In this document: positions 1-8,490 of the stretch, one piece after another
Numbering within the stretch: the first letter of the stretch is position 1
How the letters are laid out: each line of letters starts with the position of its first letter
Source: Thermodesulfovibrionia bacterium
Lineage (GTDB): Bacteria; Nitrospirota; Thermodesulfovibrionia; UBA6902; BMS3Bbin08
Length of the DNA: 38,005 nucleotides
Assembly: GCA_030694425.1 (NCBI GenBank)
Contig: JAUXYI010000025.1
Span: 1 to 38,005, forward strand
Direction: 5' to 3'
The notes under the pieces: generated by a model
What the model was told of the DNA's origin: nothing
Database searches by the model: none
Seen by the model: only the letters and a program-made list of their open reading frames with translations
Program-made: the position numbers and the translations under genes

Positions 1-20
1 TAAATTAGCGACTTATGTTT

Positions 21-96
21 GTCATTCCTGCGAAAGCAGGAATCCAGAAAAACCAAAGAAAATACTGGATTCCCGCTTAATACCTGCGGGAATGAC
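21..96. repeat. Palindromic intergenic repeat, GTCATTCC/GGAATGAC family
   Basis: A 76-bp element whose ends are inverted (GTCATTCC at 21 and GGAATGAC ending at 96), with inner arms reading AGGAATCCAG and CTGGATTCCC around an A-rich centre. A second, longer copy lies at 8322-8420. It resembles small non-autonomous palindromic elements scattered between genes in many genomes; no protein is encoded. Confidence 0.8.
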
Positions 97-204
97 GGAT
101 ATAGAACTTATGCAACTAAATACTAGTTATGTGTTTTTATTTTTTGTTTTATCTATCGATGGAAATATGTTCATTAGACCTTCCCACCTTAATTTTTTAA
201 ATTC

Positions 205-588
205 TTACTTATGATTTTTATTCCTTGGTTCTATTTGAAATTGGCCCCATATTCGTTTTTTTATCTTTTCTCTTTTTTTAGTGTCGGAAGTTAGGTATTC
301 ATTAAATTTTAACATAATTGGTTCCATATTTTGGATAGTTCCTGCTTCACCAAAATATTCTTTCCATCTTTGAGGAGTAACAACCGCATGACACAAACCA
401 CAAAGTGTTATTAAGTTATTTATTGCAGTTGGCCCTTTTTCAACTAAAGGGATAATATGATGAGCTTGAGCTTGAACAGTTACTTTAGAAGGGTATATTT
501 TCTCGTGGTAGTCACCGCATATTTGACATTGATAATGGTCTATTTGTTTTCTTGTTTTTCTGGTACTCATAAAATTTAATTTATTCAC
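205..588 (-). CDS. HNH endonuclease domain protein
   Basis: A 127-residue protein with the zinc-bound beta-beta-alpha metal nuclease motif: Cys21-x2-Cys24, the His43-His44 pair in AHHIIPL, Asn58, and Cys63-x2-Cys66-His67. The HH, N and H positions are the expected catalytic and metal-binding residues of HNH nucleases. No other domain is visible; the last 50 residues are charged and probably helical. An internal Met at residue 7 is an alternative start, and no strong ribosome binding site separates the two. It stands alone, with no methylase, terminase or intron next to it, so its job (defence, homing or phage remnant) cannot be read from context. It could also be a single-gene restriction-like nuclease. 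Confidence 0.75.
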   Translation of the reverse strand: MNKLNFMSTRKTRKQIDHYQCQICGDYHEKIYPSKVTVQAQAHHIIPLVEKGPTAINNLITLCGLCHAVVTPQRWKEYFGEAGTIQNMEPIMLKFNEYLTSDTKKREKIKKRIWGQFQIEPRNKNHK

Positions 589-896
589 ATAACAATTAAT
601 CTACCAACCTGCTATTTCCAGAATTCATAAAGACAATATAGCATATTTAACTGATTGCATAAAGAAAAAATCATTTAAAAACAAGTACAATACTTGGCAT
701 TTAATGGTAATAAGCACCAAAAGACAAGTTGGTAAAATATAGGAAAAGTGTCCAAAGACATATTTGAACTCCTGCCGGAATTTCAAAAATTCTTTTGGTA
801 ATGCAACTGTATCAATCAAAAAATATATACCACCTGACTGACTGTGGGCAGGTTCTATGTCTGTTGGTCAAGCAAATTTTAGTTTTGATTTTATGT
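589..896. other. Intergenic region with no recognised gene
   Basis: AT-rich stretch between the HNH gene and ssrA. A 64-codon leftward open frame exists here but has no family resemblance, no clear ribosome binding site and is dominated by hydrophobic and aromatic codons typical of AT-rich chance frames. I see no RNA gene in it. Confidence 0.5.
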
Positions 897-902
897 TATA
901 AT
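897..902 (+). promoter_or_regulatory. Likely -10 box of ssrA (TATAAT)
   Basis: A perfect TATAAT lies 15 bp upstream of the mature tmRNA 5' end, so transcription would begin a few bases before the processed end. No convincing -35 hexamer sits 16-18 bp upstream; the nearest partial matches are misplaced. Confidence 0.5.
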
Positions 903-917
903 TAAATTAGAAATTGA

Positions 918-1264
918 GGGGGCGACAGGCCTCGACGGGGGTTATGAGGTCTGAGTCGCATGCCGTGGCTCTGTCACCACGTTAAAAGGCAGAAAAAAAC
1001 ACAAAAGCCAATACAGAACTGGCACTCGCAGCTTAATAAAGTTGCGCGCTTCTCTGGGAATGCCTGTGGCTCAGAAGAGGCGTCAGAAAGCAGGCTGGCC
1101 TAAAGGTATTGCCCTTGCTCTTTAGGTAAGACTTAAAGGGATAGGATTCAGGAAAGCCCTTTTACTGGCGATCCTGATTCTGAAACATAAGTAAGTAAAA
1201 TAAGCATGTAGACGCTCAGAAGTAGTACTTCCGGACCCGGGTTCGAATCCCGGCGCCTCCACCA
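918..1264 (+). ncRNA. ssrA: Transfer-messenger RNA (tmRNA)
   Basis: A complete one-piece tmRNA of about 347 nt that rescues stalled ribosomes with SmpB. The 5' acceptor strand GGGGGCG (918-924) pairs with CGCCTCC (1254-1260), followed by A and an encoded CCA (1262-1264). The T-arm sequence GGTTCGAATCC and the 5' GGCCTCGACGGGG segment are typical. The tag frame starts at the resume codon GCA (989-991) and ends at tandem TAA codons (1034-1039), giving the 15-residue tag AEKNTKANTELALAA, which ends in the ALAA proteolysis signal. Pairings between the tag frame and the T-arm fit the usual pseudoknot region, although I did not fold them in full. Confidence 0.97.
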
Positions 1265-1407
1265 TAAGTATTCATCCCTTTTTTGCCTTTTGACAGCGAA
1301 TTATCTTATTTTTAAGACGCAAGCGCTAAAAGAGCGATGAGTTAAGTATAATTATTAGTCCGAAAATGCAATTAACCACATTGAACACAGAGAATGATAA
1401 ATTACAT

Positions 1408-1482
1408 CCACAGATTTCGCAGATTGCACAGATTAAATAAAAACTTATATAAAAAATCTGTGTAAATCTGAGTAATCTGCGG
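1408..1482. repeat. Inverted repeat with CAGATT/AATCTG arms
   Basis: Left arm 1408-1434 carries three spaced copies of CAGATT, and right arm 1455-1482 carries three copies of AATCTG. The pair forms a long imperfect hairpin just upstream of glgC. This CAGATT-periodic type is a recurrent intergenic repeat in environmental bacteria; here it occupies most of the ssrA-glgC gap and may act as a terminator or mRNA-stability element. Confidence 0.7.
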
Positions 1483-1507
1483 ACTATTTTATTTTTAAAG
1501 GAGTACA

Positions 1508-2725
1508 ATGTCACAGCCAAAGGTTTTAGCAATGATTTTAGCAGGCGGCAGGGGCAACAGGCTGTTTCCGCTCACTTTTGAACGTTCTAAGCCCGCAGTC
1601 CCTTTTGGCGGGCGTAACAGCATCATTGATTTTGTACTCAGTAATTTCATAAACTCTCACATCTTTTCCATCTATCTGCTTGTGCAATATAAATCCCAGT
1701 CCTTAATAGAATATGTAAGAGAAAACTGGCAGCTCTCTGCTGTTATGCACGACCATTTTGTCACAGTTGTGCCCCCCCAGATGCGGCTTGGTCCTGATTG
1801 GTTTCTGGGCACTGCTGATGCTGTATCACAGAATTTTAATCTTATCCGTTATCATAAACCTGAGCTTGTAGCAATTTTTGGCGCTGACCATATCTATCGC
1901 ATGGACATCCGTCAGATGATTGATTTCCACATGGAGCATAAAGCAGATGTTACAGTAGCGGCAAGGCCCGTACCTATAAGTGAAGGAAGTTCTTTTGGAA
2001 TTATTGCTACCGATGCAGACGGGCGAATCAAGGGGTTTGAGGAAAAACCTAAAAATCCAACTCCCATGCCCACAAATCCAGACTATGTCTACTGCTCAAT
2101 GGGAAATTATATTTTTAACACAGACGTGTTGATAAAGGCTTTAGCAGATGCACAGAGCAAAAAAGAGCATGACTTCGGTGGATATGTTATCCCGAGTCTT
2201 GTAGGCAAGAAAGAGCTGTATGCTTATGATTTTGCAACTAACCAAGTCCCTGGAATGAAACCTTATGAGGAAAAAGGCTACTGGAGGGATGTCGGAACAA
2301 TTAAGGCGTACTGGGAAGCACATCAGGATATGCTCGGGAACGGACCGCTGTTTGAGATGAACAATGAGCAATGGCTCATTAGATCATCTAAAAGCGAGCT
2401 TCCTGCTGCAAGGATATTACGAGGGGAAATTGTTAACAGCCTGATTGCCGAAGGAACAGTTATAAATAACGCAAAAATAGTGAATTCTGTAATCCGTCGA
2501 GGAGCAATTATTGAAAACGGCGTGGAGGTCATAGATTCAATAATAATGGACCGGGTTGTCCTTAAAAAAGGATGCCGCATAAATAAAACAATTGTGGATT
2601 GCTCTAACATAATTGAAGAAAACGTGTACATAGGGGAAGGCAGTGAAAAACCATACTTGCGCGCTTATGTGGATTCATCAGGTATCACAGTAATTGCAAG
2701 CGAGATGCAGTCACTGCGGATTTAA
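1508..2725 (+). CDS. glgC: Glucose-1-phosphate adenylyltransferase (ADP-glucose pyrophosphorylase)
   Basis: A 405-residue enzyme that makes ADP-glucose from glucose-1-phosphate and ATP, the committed step of bacterial glycogen synthesis in the cytoplasm. The N-terminal nucleotidyltransferase domain shows the GGRG loop (13-16) followed by RLFPLT and SKPAVPFGG with the conserved Lys28. FGADHIYRMD carries the catalytic Asp at 127, and WRDVGTI is the sugar-phosphate binding segment. The C-terminal third is a left-handed beta-helix with hexapeptide-like repeats. Length is normal for bacterial GlgC. The start is supported by AAGGAG ending 4-5 bases before the ATG. No other glycogen gene is adjacent, so it appears to be a single-gene unit behind the inverted repeat. 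Confidence 0.97.
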   Translation: MSQPKVLAMILAGGRGNRLFPLTFERSKPAVPFGGRNSIIDFVLSNFINSHIFSIYLLVQYKSQSLIEYVRENWQLSAVMHDHFVTVVPPQMRLGPDWFLGTADAVSQNFNLIRYHKPELVAIFGADHIYRMDIRQMIDFHMEHKADVTVAARPVPISEGSSFGIIATDADGRIKGFEEKPKNPTPMPTNPDYVYCSMGNYIFNTDVLIKALADAQSKKEHDFGGYVIPSLVGKKELYAYDFATNQVPGMKPYEEKGYWRDVGTIKAYWEAHQDMLGNGPLFEMNNEQWLIRSSKSELPAARILRGEIVNSLIAEGTVINNAKIVNSVIRRGAIIENGVEVIDSIIMDRVVLKKGCRINKTIVDCSNIIEENVYIGEGSEKPYLRAYVDSSGITVIASEMQSLRI

Positions 2726-2769
2726 TAATAAAAATAAAGTTTTTTAATTTTAATATTATCAATATTGCC

Positions 2770-2798
2770 TTGACAGGTAATATAGTTTTTGGTTTATA
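2770..2798 (+). promoter_or_regulatory. Sigma-70-type promoter upstream of the cytochrome gene
   Basis: A consensus TTGACA (2770-2775), a 17-bp spacer and TTTATA (2793-2798), with overlapping TATATA just 3'. It faces the cytochrome gene and is the best promoter in the glgC-cytochrome gap, indicating that the cytochrome is transcribed on its own. Confidence 0.65.
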
Positions 2799-2809
2799 TA
2801 TTTAAACTC

Positions 2810-2830
2810 CGTTGATTCCCCGGCTCAACG
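2810..2830 (+). promoter_or_regulatory. Small hairpin in the cytochrome leader
   Basis: Perfect 6-bp arms CGTTGA (2810-2815) and TCAACG (2825-2830) with a 9-nt C-rich loop, located between the predicted transcription start and the ribosome binding site. It could be an operator or an mRNA structure; nothing shows which. Confidence 0.35.
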
Positions 2831-2888
2831 TTTTCTTGCGGAGTGCATTAAACCTATGAGTATAAAATTTAAATACCAGGAGGTTTGT

Positions 2889-4109
2889 ATGAGACTATTC
2901 TTTGCATTCATTGCGCTTGCTGCAGTAGCTGTCATCCCACTGCGTGCAGGCGCAGCGGTGAACACAATTGATGAGTTAGCAGAGATGTATAAAATTGATG
3001 CAAAATGTATAGAGTGCCATGAAGATATTTATGATGAATGGAAAGATTCGTGGCATGGAAAATCTATTATTGATTCTCGTGTGTTAAGGACATGGAGAAC
3101 CTTTATCTTAAGCGGGCTTGATAAGTCAAAGGGAACACGGAGGGATTTGAAGGACATATGTCTTCCATGCCATGTCCCTCAAATTAAAGACGCCTCAGAT
3201 GAATTAGTTGTAAAGATTGCTGATTTAGTAGTAACTGCTGTAGAAGATAAGGATGAGGCAAAGAGGGAGTCTGCAAAAAAAGAACTCTCAAAACTTAATA
3301 TTAATTGCATTATCTGTCACAACATGAAAGCTACTCCTGATGGTAAGCCTGTAGCAGGAGCTATTTATGGCCCGAAAGGTCCGGAGAAAATAGACGCAGC
3401 TCCTCATGAGGAAGAAAAAATCAAGTCAATAAAATCGGAATTTATGGCAACCTCTGAATTCTGTGCAGGGTGTCATCATGGCTGTCCTCCTGATTTACCA
3501 TCCTCTATATGTCCCACCAAGTACACCAGCTATAAAGAAGAGTTTTTACCTCGTGGTGGCAAAGAGACCTGCCAGGAATGCCATATGAAGGGAGAGGTGT
3601 TTAAGAGTCACAAGTTCCCGGGGATTTCTGAGGTAGACTATGCAAAAGAAGGGATTGACCTTAAACTTACTGTTAGACCAACCACATTTGTATACCACTT
3701 AGAGAACAGGATGGTTCCTGCTGTTGTTGTCAAGGTTGAAGTGACAAACAAGACAGGACATGGCATACCGTATGGCTGAGTATACTTACCCAAAAAGGCA
3801 CTGGATGTGACCGTTAAAAACCAGGATGGCAAGGAAGTATTTTCTAAACGGAAGGAATACTTTGTTTACGACTTTTACTTTGCAGAAAACAAAGAAGGGT
3901 ACCTGGGTCTTAATAACTGGGATATAACCGCTATGAAACGTATAAAGCGGGGTATTGCTCCATTAGAGACAGATTCCGAGGTGTATGTAATCCCCCTGAC
4001 AGAAGATACAAAGTCAGTTGAAGTAGAAGCAGCCTTCTCCTCTTTGTATGAGCCAGGCAAGTCAGCGGTAATAAATAAAGTCACTAAAAAAATAGATTTC
4101 AAAAAATAA
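2889..4109 (+). CDS. Periplasmic pentahaem c-type cytochrome with in-frame TGA (candidate selenoprotein)
   Basis: Start at ATG 2889, set by AGGAGG (2878-2883) and followed at once by a signal peptide (MRLFFAFIALAAVAVIPL, cleavage near AGA-A). Five CxxCH haem sites lie at residues 40-44, 91-95, 140-144, 192-196 and 228-232; the first sits in a CHEDIYDEW...H context as in cytochrome c554-like proteins. The frame then meets TGA at 3777-3779 (codon 297) inside a GHGIPYG segment typical of the C-terminal beta domain of multihaem cytochromes. It continues without frameshift for 109 codons that still read as that domain (ALDVTVKNQDGKEVF). A full product would be 406 residues. Either TGA encodes selenocysteine, as I recall for the Geobacter pentahaem ExtKL, or this is a recent nonsense mutation or sequencing error. 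A SECIS-like hairpin follows. If TGA is a stop, the product still carries all five haems. Likely role: periplasmic or outer-membrane electron transfer. Confidence 0.85.
3797..3812 (+). promoter_or_regulatory. SECIS-like hairpin downstream of the in-frame TGA
   Basis: GGCAC (3797-3801) pairs with GTG-A-CC (3807-3812, A3810 bulged) around a UGGAU loop. The loop begins 23 nt after the TGA. As I know the bacterial SECIS consensus, it asks for a small apical loop 16-37 nt after UGA with a G among the first two loop bases, and this hairpin satisfies that. The stem is only five pairs and not experimentally supported. Confidence 0.45.
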
Positions 4110-4120
4110 ATGAGATACCC

Positions 4121-4185
4121 CGCAGCAGAGCTGCGAGGAATTCTTTTGATTAAAATAGTGTCCTGTGCCGAATCTTCGGCACAGG
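4121..4185 (+). terminator. Two hairpins after the cytochrome gene
   Basis: CGCAGC/GCTGCG (4121-4135, AGA loop) is followed a few bases later by TTCTTTTGATT. CCTGTGCCGA/TCGGCACAGG (4162-4185, ATCT loop, ten perfect pairs) follows and is then pyrimidine-rich. Together they probably end the cytochrome transcript, although neither has a classical uninterrupted T-tract. Confidence 0.5.
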
Positions 4186-4295
4186 GCGCTACTCTTACTT
4201 CGCCTATTCTTCCTTTACATAGCTTTACACAAAATTTCAGCATGTGATATTATTAAGGTTCCTTAAGTTCTATTCGCAGGAGAAAGAGAAAAATT

Positions 4296-5246
4296 ATGAG
4301 AAGCGCTATTGGTGTTGACATAGGCGGCACAAATATAAAGGTTACCCTTGTCCATGAAAGCGGGGATATTATTACAAATATCACAGAGCCCACTCCTAAC
4401 GGTCATGGGGAATCTTCCGAGAAAATAAAAGACATGCTGGTAAAGGCATTGAAAAATGTTCTGAATGATAATGTAATAGGCATTGGCTTTGGGGTCGCAG
4501 GCATTATAGACAGGAAAAACGGAATAGTTATAGAGTCTCCTAATATTCCTTCAATCAATGGTTTTCGGATAAAGGAGACTTTTGAAAAAGAATTTTCTCT
4601 GCCTGTTATTGTTGAAAATGACGCAAATGCATATGCCTATGCAGAAAAATGGATTGGTATGGGAAAGAACCTTAGTAATTTTATTGTCCTTACGCTCGGT
4701 ACCGGCCTGGGTGGTGGAATAATTTATAAAGGAGAGCTTTTTGAGGGCGCTGCTGAGATTGGGCACATGGTTGTTGAGCCTGAAGGTCGTTTTTGCCCTT
4801 GCGGCAGCTTCGGCTGCCTTGAATCATATGCTTCGGGAAGGGCTGTAGTGGACAGGACAATTTCTTCTTTAGAGAAAGGTGGAAAAAGCATACTTAAAGA
4901 TTATTCTGATGGTAATTTTTATAAAATAACACCAGAACATGTATATAAATCTGCCATTGAAGGCGACAGCCTCGGCAGAGAGGTTTTTAGGGAAGTGGGG
5001 AAATATCTTGGCATTGGCATAGCCAATTTAGTAAATATCTTCAGCCCTGAAGCTATTATTATCGGGGGCGGACTTATAGGCGCATGGGATTTATTTATTG
5101 AGGAGCTAAGAAAGGAATTTTCAAAAAGGGTTCTTGAGCCTCTTTCAAGTAATATGCAGATACTACAAGCCACTTTAAAAAAAGAAAGCGGCTCAGTAGG
5201 AGCTGCGGGACTTATATTTAAAAATATAAAGCAGTCAGGCTCCTGA
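4296..5246 (+). CDS. ROK-family sugar kinase (glucokinase-like)
   Basis: A 316-residue cytoplasmic kinase of the ROK family, most likely phosphorylating glucose or a related hexose with ATP. Seen in the sequence: the phosphate-1 loop DIGGTN (8-13), the ENDANAYA segment with catalytic Asp109, LGTGLGGG (phosphate-2 loop) and the ROK zinc site formed by His157 and CPCGSFGCLE (Cys167, Cys169, Cys174). Length matches ROK glucokinases. An AGGAG lies about 14 bases before the ATG, longer spacing than usual. The exact sugar cannot be read from sequence; N-acetylmannosamine or fructose kinases share these motifs, but the overall pattern is closest to glucokinase. lepA follows after 33 bases and may be cotranscribed. 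Confidence 0.88.
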   Translation: MRSAIGVDIGGTNIKVTLVHESGDIITNITEPTPNGHGESSEKIKDMLVKALKNVLNDNVIGIGFGVAGIIDRKNGIVIESPNIPSINGFRIKETFEKEFSLPVIVENDANAYAYAEKWIGMGKNLSNFIVLTLGTGLGGGIIYKGELFEGAAEIGHMVVEPEGRFCPCGSFGCLESYASGRAVVDRTISSLEKGGKSILKDYSDGNFYKITPEHVYKSAIEGDSLGREVFREVGKYLGIGIANLVNIFSPEAIIIGGGLIGAWDLFIEELRKEFSKRVLEPLSSNMQILQATLKKESGSVGAAGLIFKNIKQSGS

Positions 5247-5279
5247 TAAGAAGGTAAATCATAATTTCCATCTAAACTC

Positions 5280-7070
5280 ATGTCTGAAAACAATATAAGA
5301 AATTTCTCTATCATTGCCCATATAGACCATGGGAAATCCACATTAGCAGACAGGATACTCGAGCTGACAGGCGCCCTTTCCAGCAGGGAAATGACAGAAC
5401 AGGTGCTGGATTCCATGGACTTAGAAAAGGAACGGGGTATAACCATTAAAGCTCACGCTGTCAGGCTTATTTACAAGGCGATAGATGGAAAAGATTATAT
5501 CCTTAATCTTATTGACACGCCTGGTCATGTTGATTTCTCTTATGAGGTTTCCCGCAGTCTTGCCTCTTGCGAGGGCGCGCTGCTTGTAGTTGACGCTACT
5601 CAGGGAGTTGAGGCACAGACCCTCACTAATGCCTATCTGGCATCTGAGTATAACCTTGAAATAATCCCGGTAATAAATAAAATTGACCTTCCCGGAGCAG
5701 ACCCTGAAAGGGTGAAAAACCAGATTGAAGAATCTATAGGAATAGACTCCTCAGACGCTCTTCTTACGTCTGCAAAAGAAGGCATAGGAATCAGGGAGGT
5801 GCTTGAGGCAATAGTAAAAAAAGTGCCGCCTCCGGGCGGTAATGAAAAAAATCCATTAAAGGCGCTAATATTCGACTCCTGGTTCGATAATTATCAGGGC
5901 GTCATTGTGCTGGTGAGGCTTTTTGACGGCAAGGTAAAACGAGGCACAAAAATAATGCTTGTGGCTGCTAAAAAGGTCTTTGAGGTTATTGAGGTAGGGA
6001 TTTTTACTCCGGTGAAAAAACCTGTTGACAGCCTTAAAGCAGGTGAAGTCGGATATATAATTGCCGGCATAAGAGATGTTACTAATACCAAAATTGGAGA
6101 TACCATTACAGATGCAGAAAATCCTGTTTCTGAACCGTGCGCTGGTTATAAGGATGTGAAGCCAATGGTTTTTTGCGGGCTTTATCCTACTGAAACCAAC
6201 CAGTACGAAACGCTTAAAAATGCCCTTGAAAAACTCAGGCTTAATGATTCTTCTTTTAATTTCGAACCTGAGACTTCAGTTGCACTTGGATTTGGTTTCA
6301 GATGCGGATTCCTTGGGCTGCTGCATATGGAGATTGTGAGAGAACGGCTCGAAAGGGAATTCGGTCTTGAGCTTATAAACACAGCACCTACAACTGTTTA
6401 TAGAGTAACTAAACCTGACGGTGAGATATTATTCATAGACAACCCTTCAAAATTACCCCTTCAGTATGAAAAGATTGAAGAGCCGTTTGTTAAGGTAACG
6501 ATTTTTCTTCCGCAGAAATATGTTGGACAGATATTTGAATTGTGTCAGGAAAAAAGGGGTGTTCAGAAAGAGTTTAATTATCTGGGAAAAGAAAGAGTGA
6601 TTGTAATTTATGAACTTCCTCTTAATGAGATATTATGGGATTTTTATGATAAGCTGAAATCTTTTTCAAGCGGATATGCTTCTATGGATTATGAGTTTAT
6701 AGGTTACAGGGAATCTAAACTTGCGCGTCTGGATTTACTCATAAATGGTGAGATAATTGATGCCCTGTCGCTTATTGTCCACAAAGACAGGGCATATGAT
6801 AAAGGCAAGCAGATTGCAGAAAAATTGCGGCAGGTTATCCCGAGACAGCTTTTTGAAATTGTAATACAGGCTGCTATCGGGAACAAAATAATTGCAAGGG
6901 AGGCCATTAAAGCTTTGAGGAAAAATGTCCTTGCAAAATGTTATGGTGGCGATATAACCAGGAAGAGAAAGCTTCTTGAAAAACAAAAGGAAGGTAAAAA
7001 GAAGATGAAACAGGTTGGAAAGGTCGGAATCCCTCAGGAGGCTTTTCTTGCTGTGCTTAAGGTAAAATAA
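5280..7070 (+). CDS. lepA: Elongation factor 4 (LepA), ribosome back-translocase GTPase
   Basis: A 596-residue translational GTPase, the usual LepA length. The G1 motif HIDHGKST is at 14-21, G3 DTPGHVDF at 79-86 and G4 NKID at 133-136. After the GTPase and beta-barrel domains come the EF-G-like domains ([23 protein letters not shown] is a family hallmark) and the LepA-specific C-terminal domain ending in a basic tail. It binds the ribosome and acts on stalled or mistranslocated complexes. lepA directly before lepB (signal peptidase I) is a widely conserved pairing, here with a repeat in between. There is no strong ribosome binding site at the chosen ATG, but the N-terminus aligns with the family start. 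Confidence 0.98.
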   Translation: MSENNIRNFSIIAHIDHGKSTLADRILELTGALSSREMTEQVLDSMDLEKERGITIKAHAVRLIYKAIDGKDYILNLIDTPGHVDFSYEVSRSLASCEGALLVVDATQGVEAQTLTNAYLASEYNLEIIPVINKIDLPGADPERVKNQIEESIGIDSSDALLTSAKEGIGIREVLEAIVKKVPPPGGNEKNPLKALIFDSWFDNYQGVIVLVRLFDGKVKRGTKIMLVAAKKVFEVIEVGIFTPVKKPVDSLKAGEVGYIIAGIRDVTNTKIGDTITDAENPVSEPCAGYKDVKPMVFCGLYPTETNQYETLKNALEKLRLNDSSFNFEPETSVALGFGFRCGFLGLLHMEIVRERLEREFGLELINTAPTTVYRVTKPDGEILFIDNPSKLPLQYEKIEEPFVKVTIFLPQKYVGQIFELCQEKRGVQKEFNYLGKERVIVIYELPLNEILWDFYDKLKSFSSGYASMDYEFIGYRESKLARLDLLINGEIIDALSLIVHKDRAYDKGKQIAEKLRQVIPRQLFEIVIQAAIGNKIIAREAIKALRKNVLAKCYGGDITRKRKLLEKQKEGKKKMKQVGKVGIPQEAFLAVLKVK

Positions 7071-7071
7071 A

Positions 7072-7151
7072 GGATTCAAGGGGTCGAGGGGCAAAGGATT
7101 CGTCCCGAATAGTCGGGATGAACCCTTAAATCATAGAATCCTTGAACCCTT
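7072..7151. repeat. Inverted repeat between lepA and lepB
   Basis: AGGATTCAAGGGG near 7072 is inverted relative to GAATCCTTGAACCCTT near 7136-7151. The central palindrome TCCCGAATAGTCGGGA is the reverse complement of a motif that reappears between atpD and atpC (near 31942). It may act as a weak terminator, but its composite structure marks it as a dispersed repeat. Confidence 0.65.
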
Positions 7152-7181
7152 AAACCTTGTTTATTAAAGGAGAATAAAACA

Positions 7182-7898
7182 TTGGCTGCTAAAAAATCAA
7201 AATTTAGAGAATATGTAGAGGCTATAGTAATTGCAATACTTCTTGCGCTTTTAATAAGGGCTTTTGTAGTACAGGCATTCAAGATACCCTCAGGCTCTAT
7301 GATACCAACCCTAAATGTTGGCGACCATATACTTGTAAGTAAGTTCTTATATGGTATTAAGATACCCCTTATTGACAGTCGTTTCATTATTATAAGACAG
7401 CCGCGGCGTGGTGATATAATAGTATTTTCTTTCCCGGGTGATAAAGAAAAAGAGGAGTGCAGAAGTATTAGTGCAAATATTAAAAAGAGATTTAAAAATA
7501 CATGGAATAATCAAAACCCGTTTTATTTATTTAAGGATGACTGCAGGGATTTTATAAAAAGGGTTATAGGGGTAGGAGGAGATAAAGTTGAAATGAAGAA
7601 CAAAACTGTATACGTTAACGATATTGCCCTTGTTGAGCCATATGCAATATATAAAGATAAAAAAAATGAGATGGGGATTGCTGGACATGGAGAAAACTTT
7701 GGACCCGTCACCGTTCCACGCAGCAAATTTTTTGCTATGGGAGACAACAGAGATAATAGCTCTGACAGCAGGGTCTGGGGATATGTAGAAATGAGTGAAA
7801 TCAAAGGCAGGGCTTTTATAATATACTGGTCGTGGAATAGTGAAGATGGCTTATTAAGAAAAATAAGATGGAACAGAATAGGGAAGCTCGTGCATTAA
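7182..7898 (+). CDS. lepB: Signal peptidase I
   Basis: A 238-residue membrane protease that removes signal peptides from exported proteins. One N-terminal transmembrane segment (about residues 11-31) is followed by the box IPSGSMIPTL with catalytic Ser39, the general-base Lys126 in DFIKRVIG, and the GDNRDNSSDSR box (187-197). The catalytic domain faces the periplasm. An insertion of about 30 residues (roughly 88-120, with two Cys) precedes the Lys box, as in several Gram-negative LepB proteins. Translation starts at TTG 7182, chosen because AAAGGAG ends nine bases upstream and no better in-frame start exists. Confidence 0.97.
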   Translation: MAAKKSKFREYVEAIVIAILLALLIRAFVVQAFKIPSGSMIPTLNVGDHILVSKFLYGIKIPLIDSRFIIIRQPRRGDIIVFSFPGDKEKEECRSISANIKKRFKNTWNNQNPFYLFKDDCRDFIKRVIGVGGDKVEMKNKTVYVNDIALVEPYAIYKDKKNEMGIAGHGENFGPVTVPRSKFFAMGDNRDNSSDSRVWGYVEMSEIKGRAFIIYWSWNSEDGLLRKIRWNRIGKLVH

Positions 7899-7955
7899 AA
7901 TTATGAAATTGTCGATGGCTTGTAAAGTGTTTAATCCTTAAAAAGGGGGAACAGT

Positions 7956-8285
7956 ATGATAAAAAAGCTTTTCTACTTAGCCATTTTTGCTTTATTTATT
8001 TACTCATTAGTTTTGCTCGCAGCGCCTTATTACCATTATTATGCATTTAAAAGTGATTTGGAAGAATTGCTTAAAGTCAGCACTGCAGATAGACCTGATG
8101 AAGTTATGACAAAAATCCTTGATCTTGCCAAACAATATAAAGTTCCGATTGGGGAAAACGATATAAATTTAAATTCGGCAGCTAAATATACGGCAAAAAT
8201 CTCATGGCAGGAGACTGTTGTTTTCTTCCCTGCATATCAAATATATAAAAAAACCCTTGAGTTTCATATTGATACAAGTAAATAG
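7956..8285 (+). CDS. Small membrane-anchored protein of unknown function
   Basis: A 109-residue protein with a clear ribosome binding site (GGGGGA shortly before ATG). Residues 3-24 form one hydrophobic segment ending in APYYHYYAF, followed by a soluble alpha/beta domain of about 80 residues. It is most likely an inner-membrane protein with a periplasmic domain. It sits 57 bases after lepB on the same strand and is probably cotranscribed with it, but no enzymatic motif or cysteine is present and I do not recognise the family. The gene ends immediately before a palindromic repeat, which likely limits read-through into ribE. Confidence 0.75.
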   Translation: MIKKLFYLAIFALFIYSLVLLAAPYYHYYAFKSDLEELLKVSTADRPDEVMTKILDLAKQYKVPIGENDINLNSAAKYTAKISWQETVVFFPAYQIYKKTLEFHIDTSK

Positions 8286-8321
8286 TAAGAAGACCATAAG
8301 TAAGAGCACATTAGTTTTTCC

Positions 8322-8420
8322 GTCATTCCCGCAGTCCTTAAGCGGGAATCCAGTATTTTCTTTAGTTTTCCTGGATTCCTGCTGGAGTTTATCCCGTGCT
8401 TCATACGGGGCAGGAATGAC
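8322..8420. repeat. Second copy of the GTCATTCC/GGAATGAC palindromic repeat
   Basis: A 99-bp element with the same ends and AATCCAG/CTGGATTCC inner arms as the one at 21-96, with extra sequence in the right arm. Short open frames on both strands come from the repeat itself and are not genes. Confidence 0.8.
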
Positions 8421-8490
8421 TGCTTATGAGGCTTTACTAATGAATTCATTAGTAATTTGAAATTTTAAATTTACAATTTTTTAAAGAGCG

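Noticed and set aside
625-819. 64-codon leftward open frame between the HNH gene and ssrA
   Set aside because: No ribosome binding site, no family resemblance and a composition typical of AT-rich chance frames.
2856-2888. Earlier in-frame ATG for the cytochrome
   Set aside because: It would put 11 residues before a complete signal peptide; AGGAGG points to ATG 2889.
8218-8460. Open frames on both strands after the small membrane protein gene
   Set aside because: They are translations of the palindromic repeat at 8322-8420.
8286-8490. Search for an FMN riboswitch upstream of ribE
   Set aside because: The region is taken up by a dispersed repeat and I see none of the conserved RFN segments.
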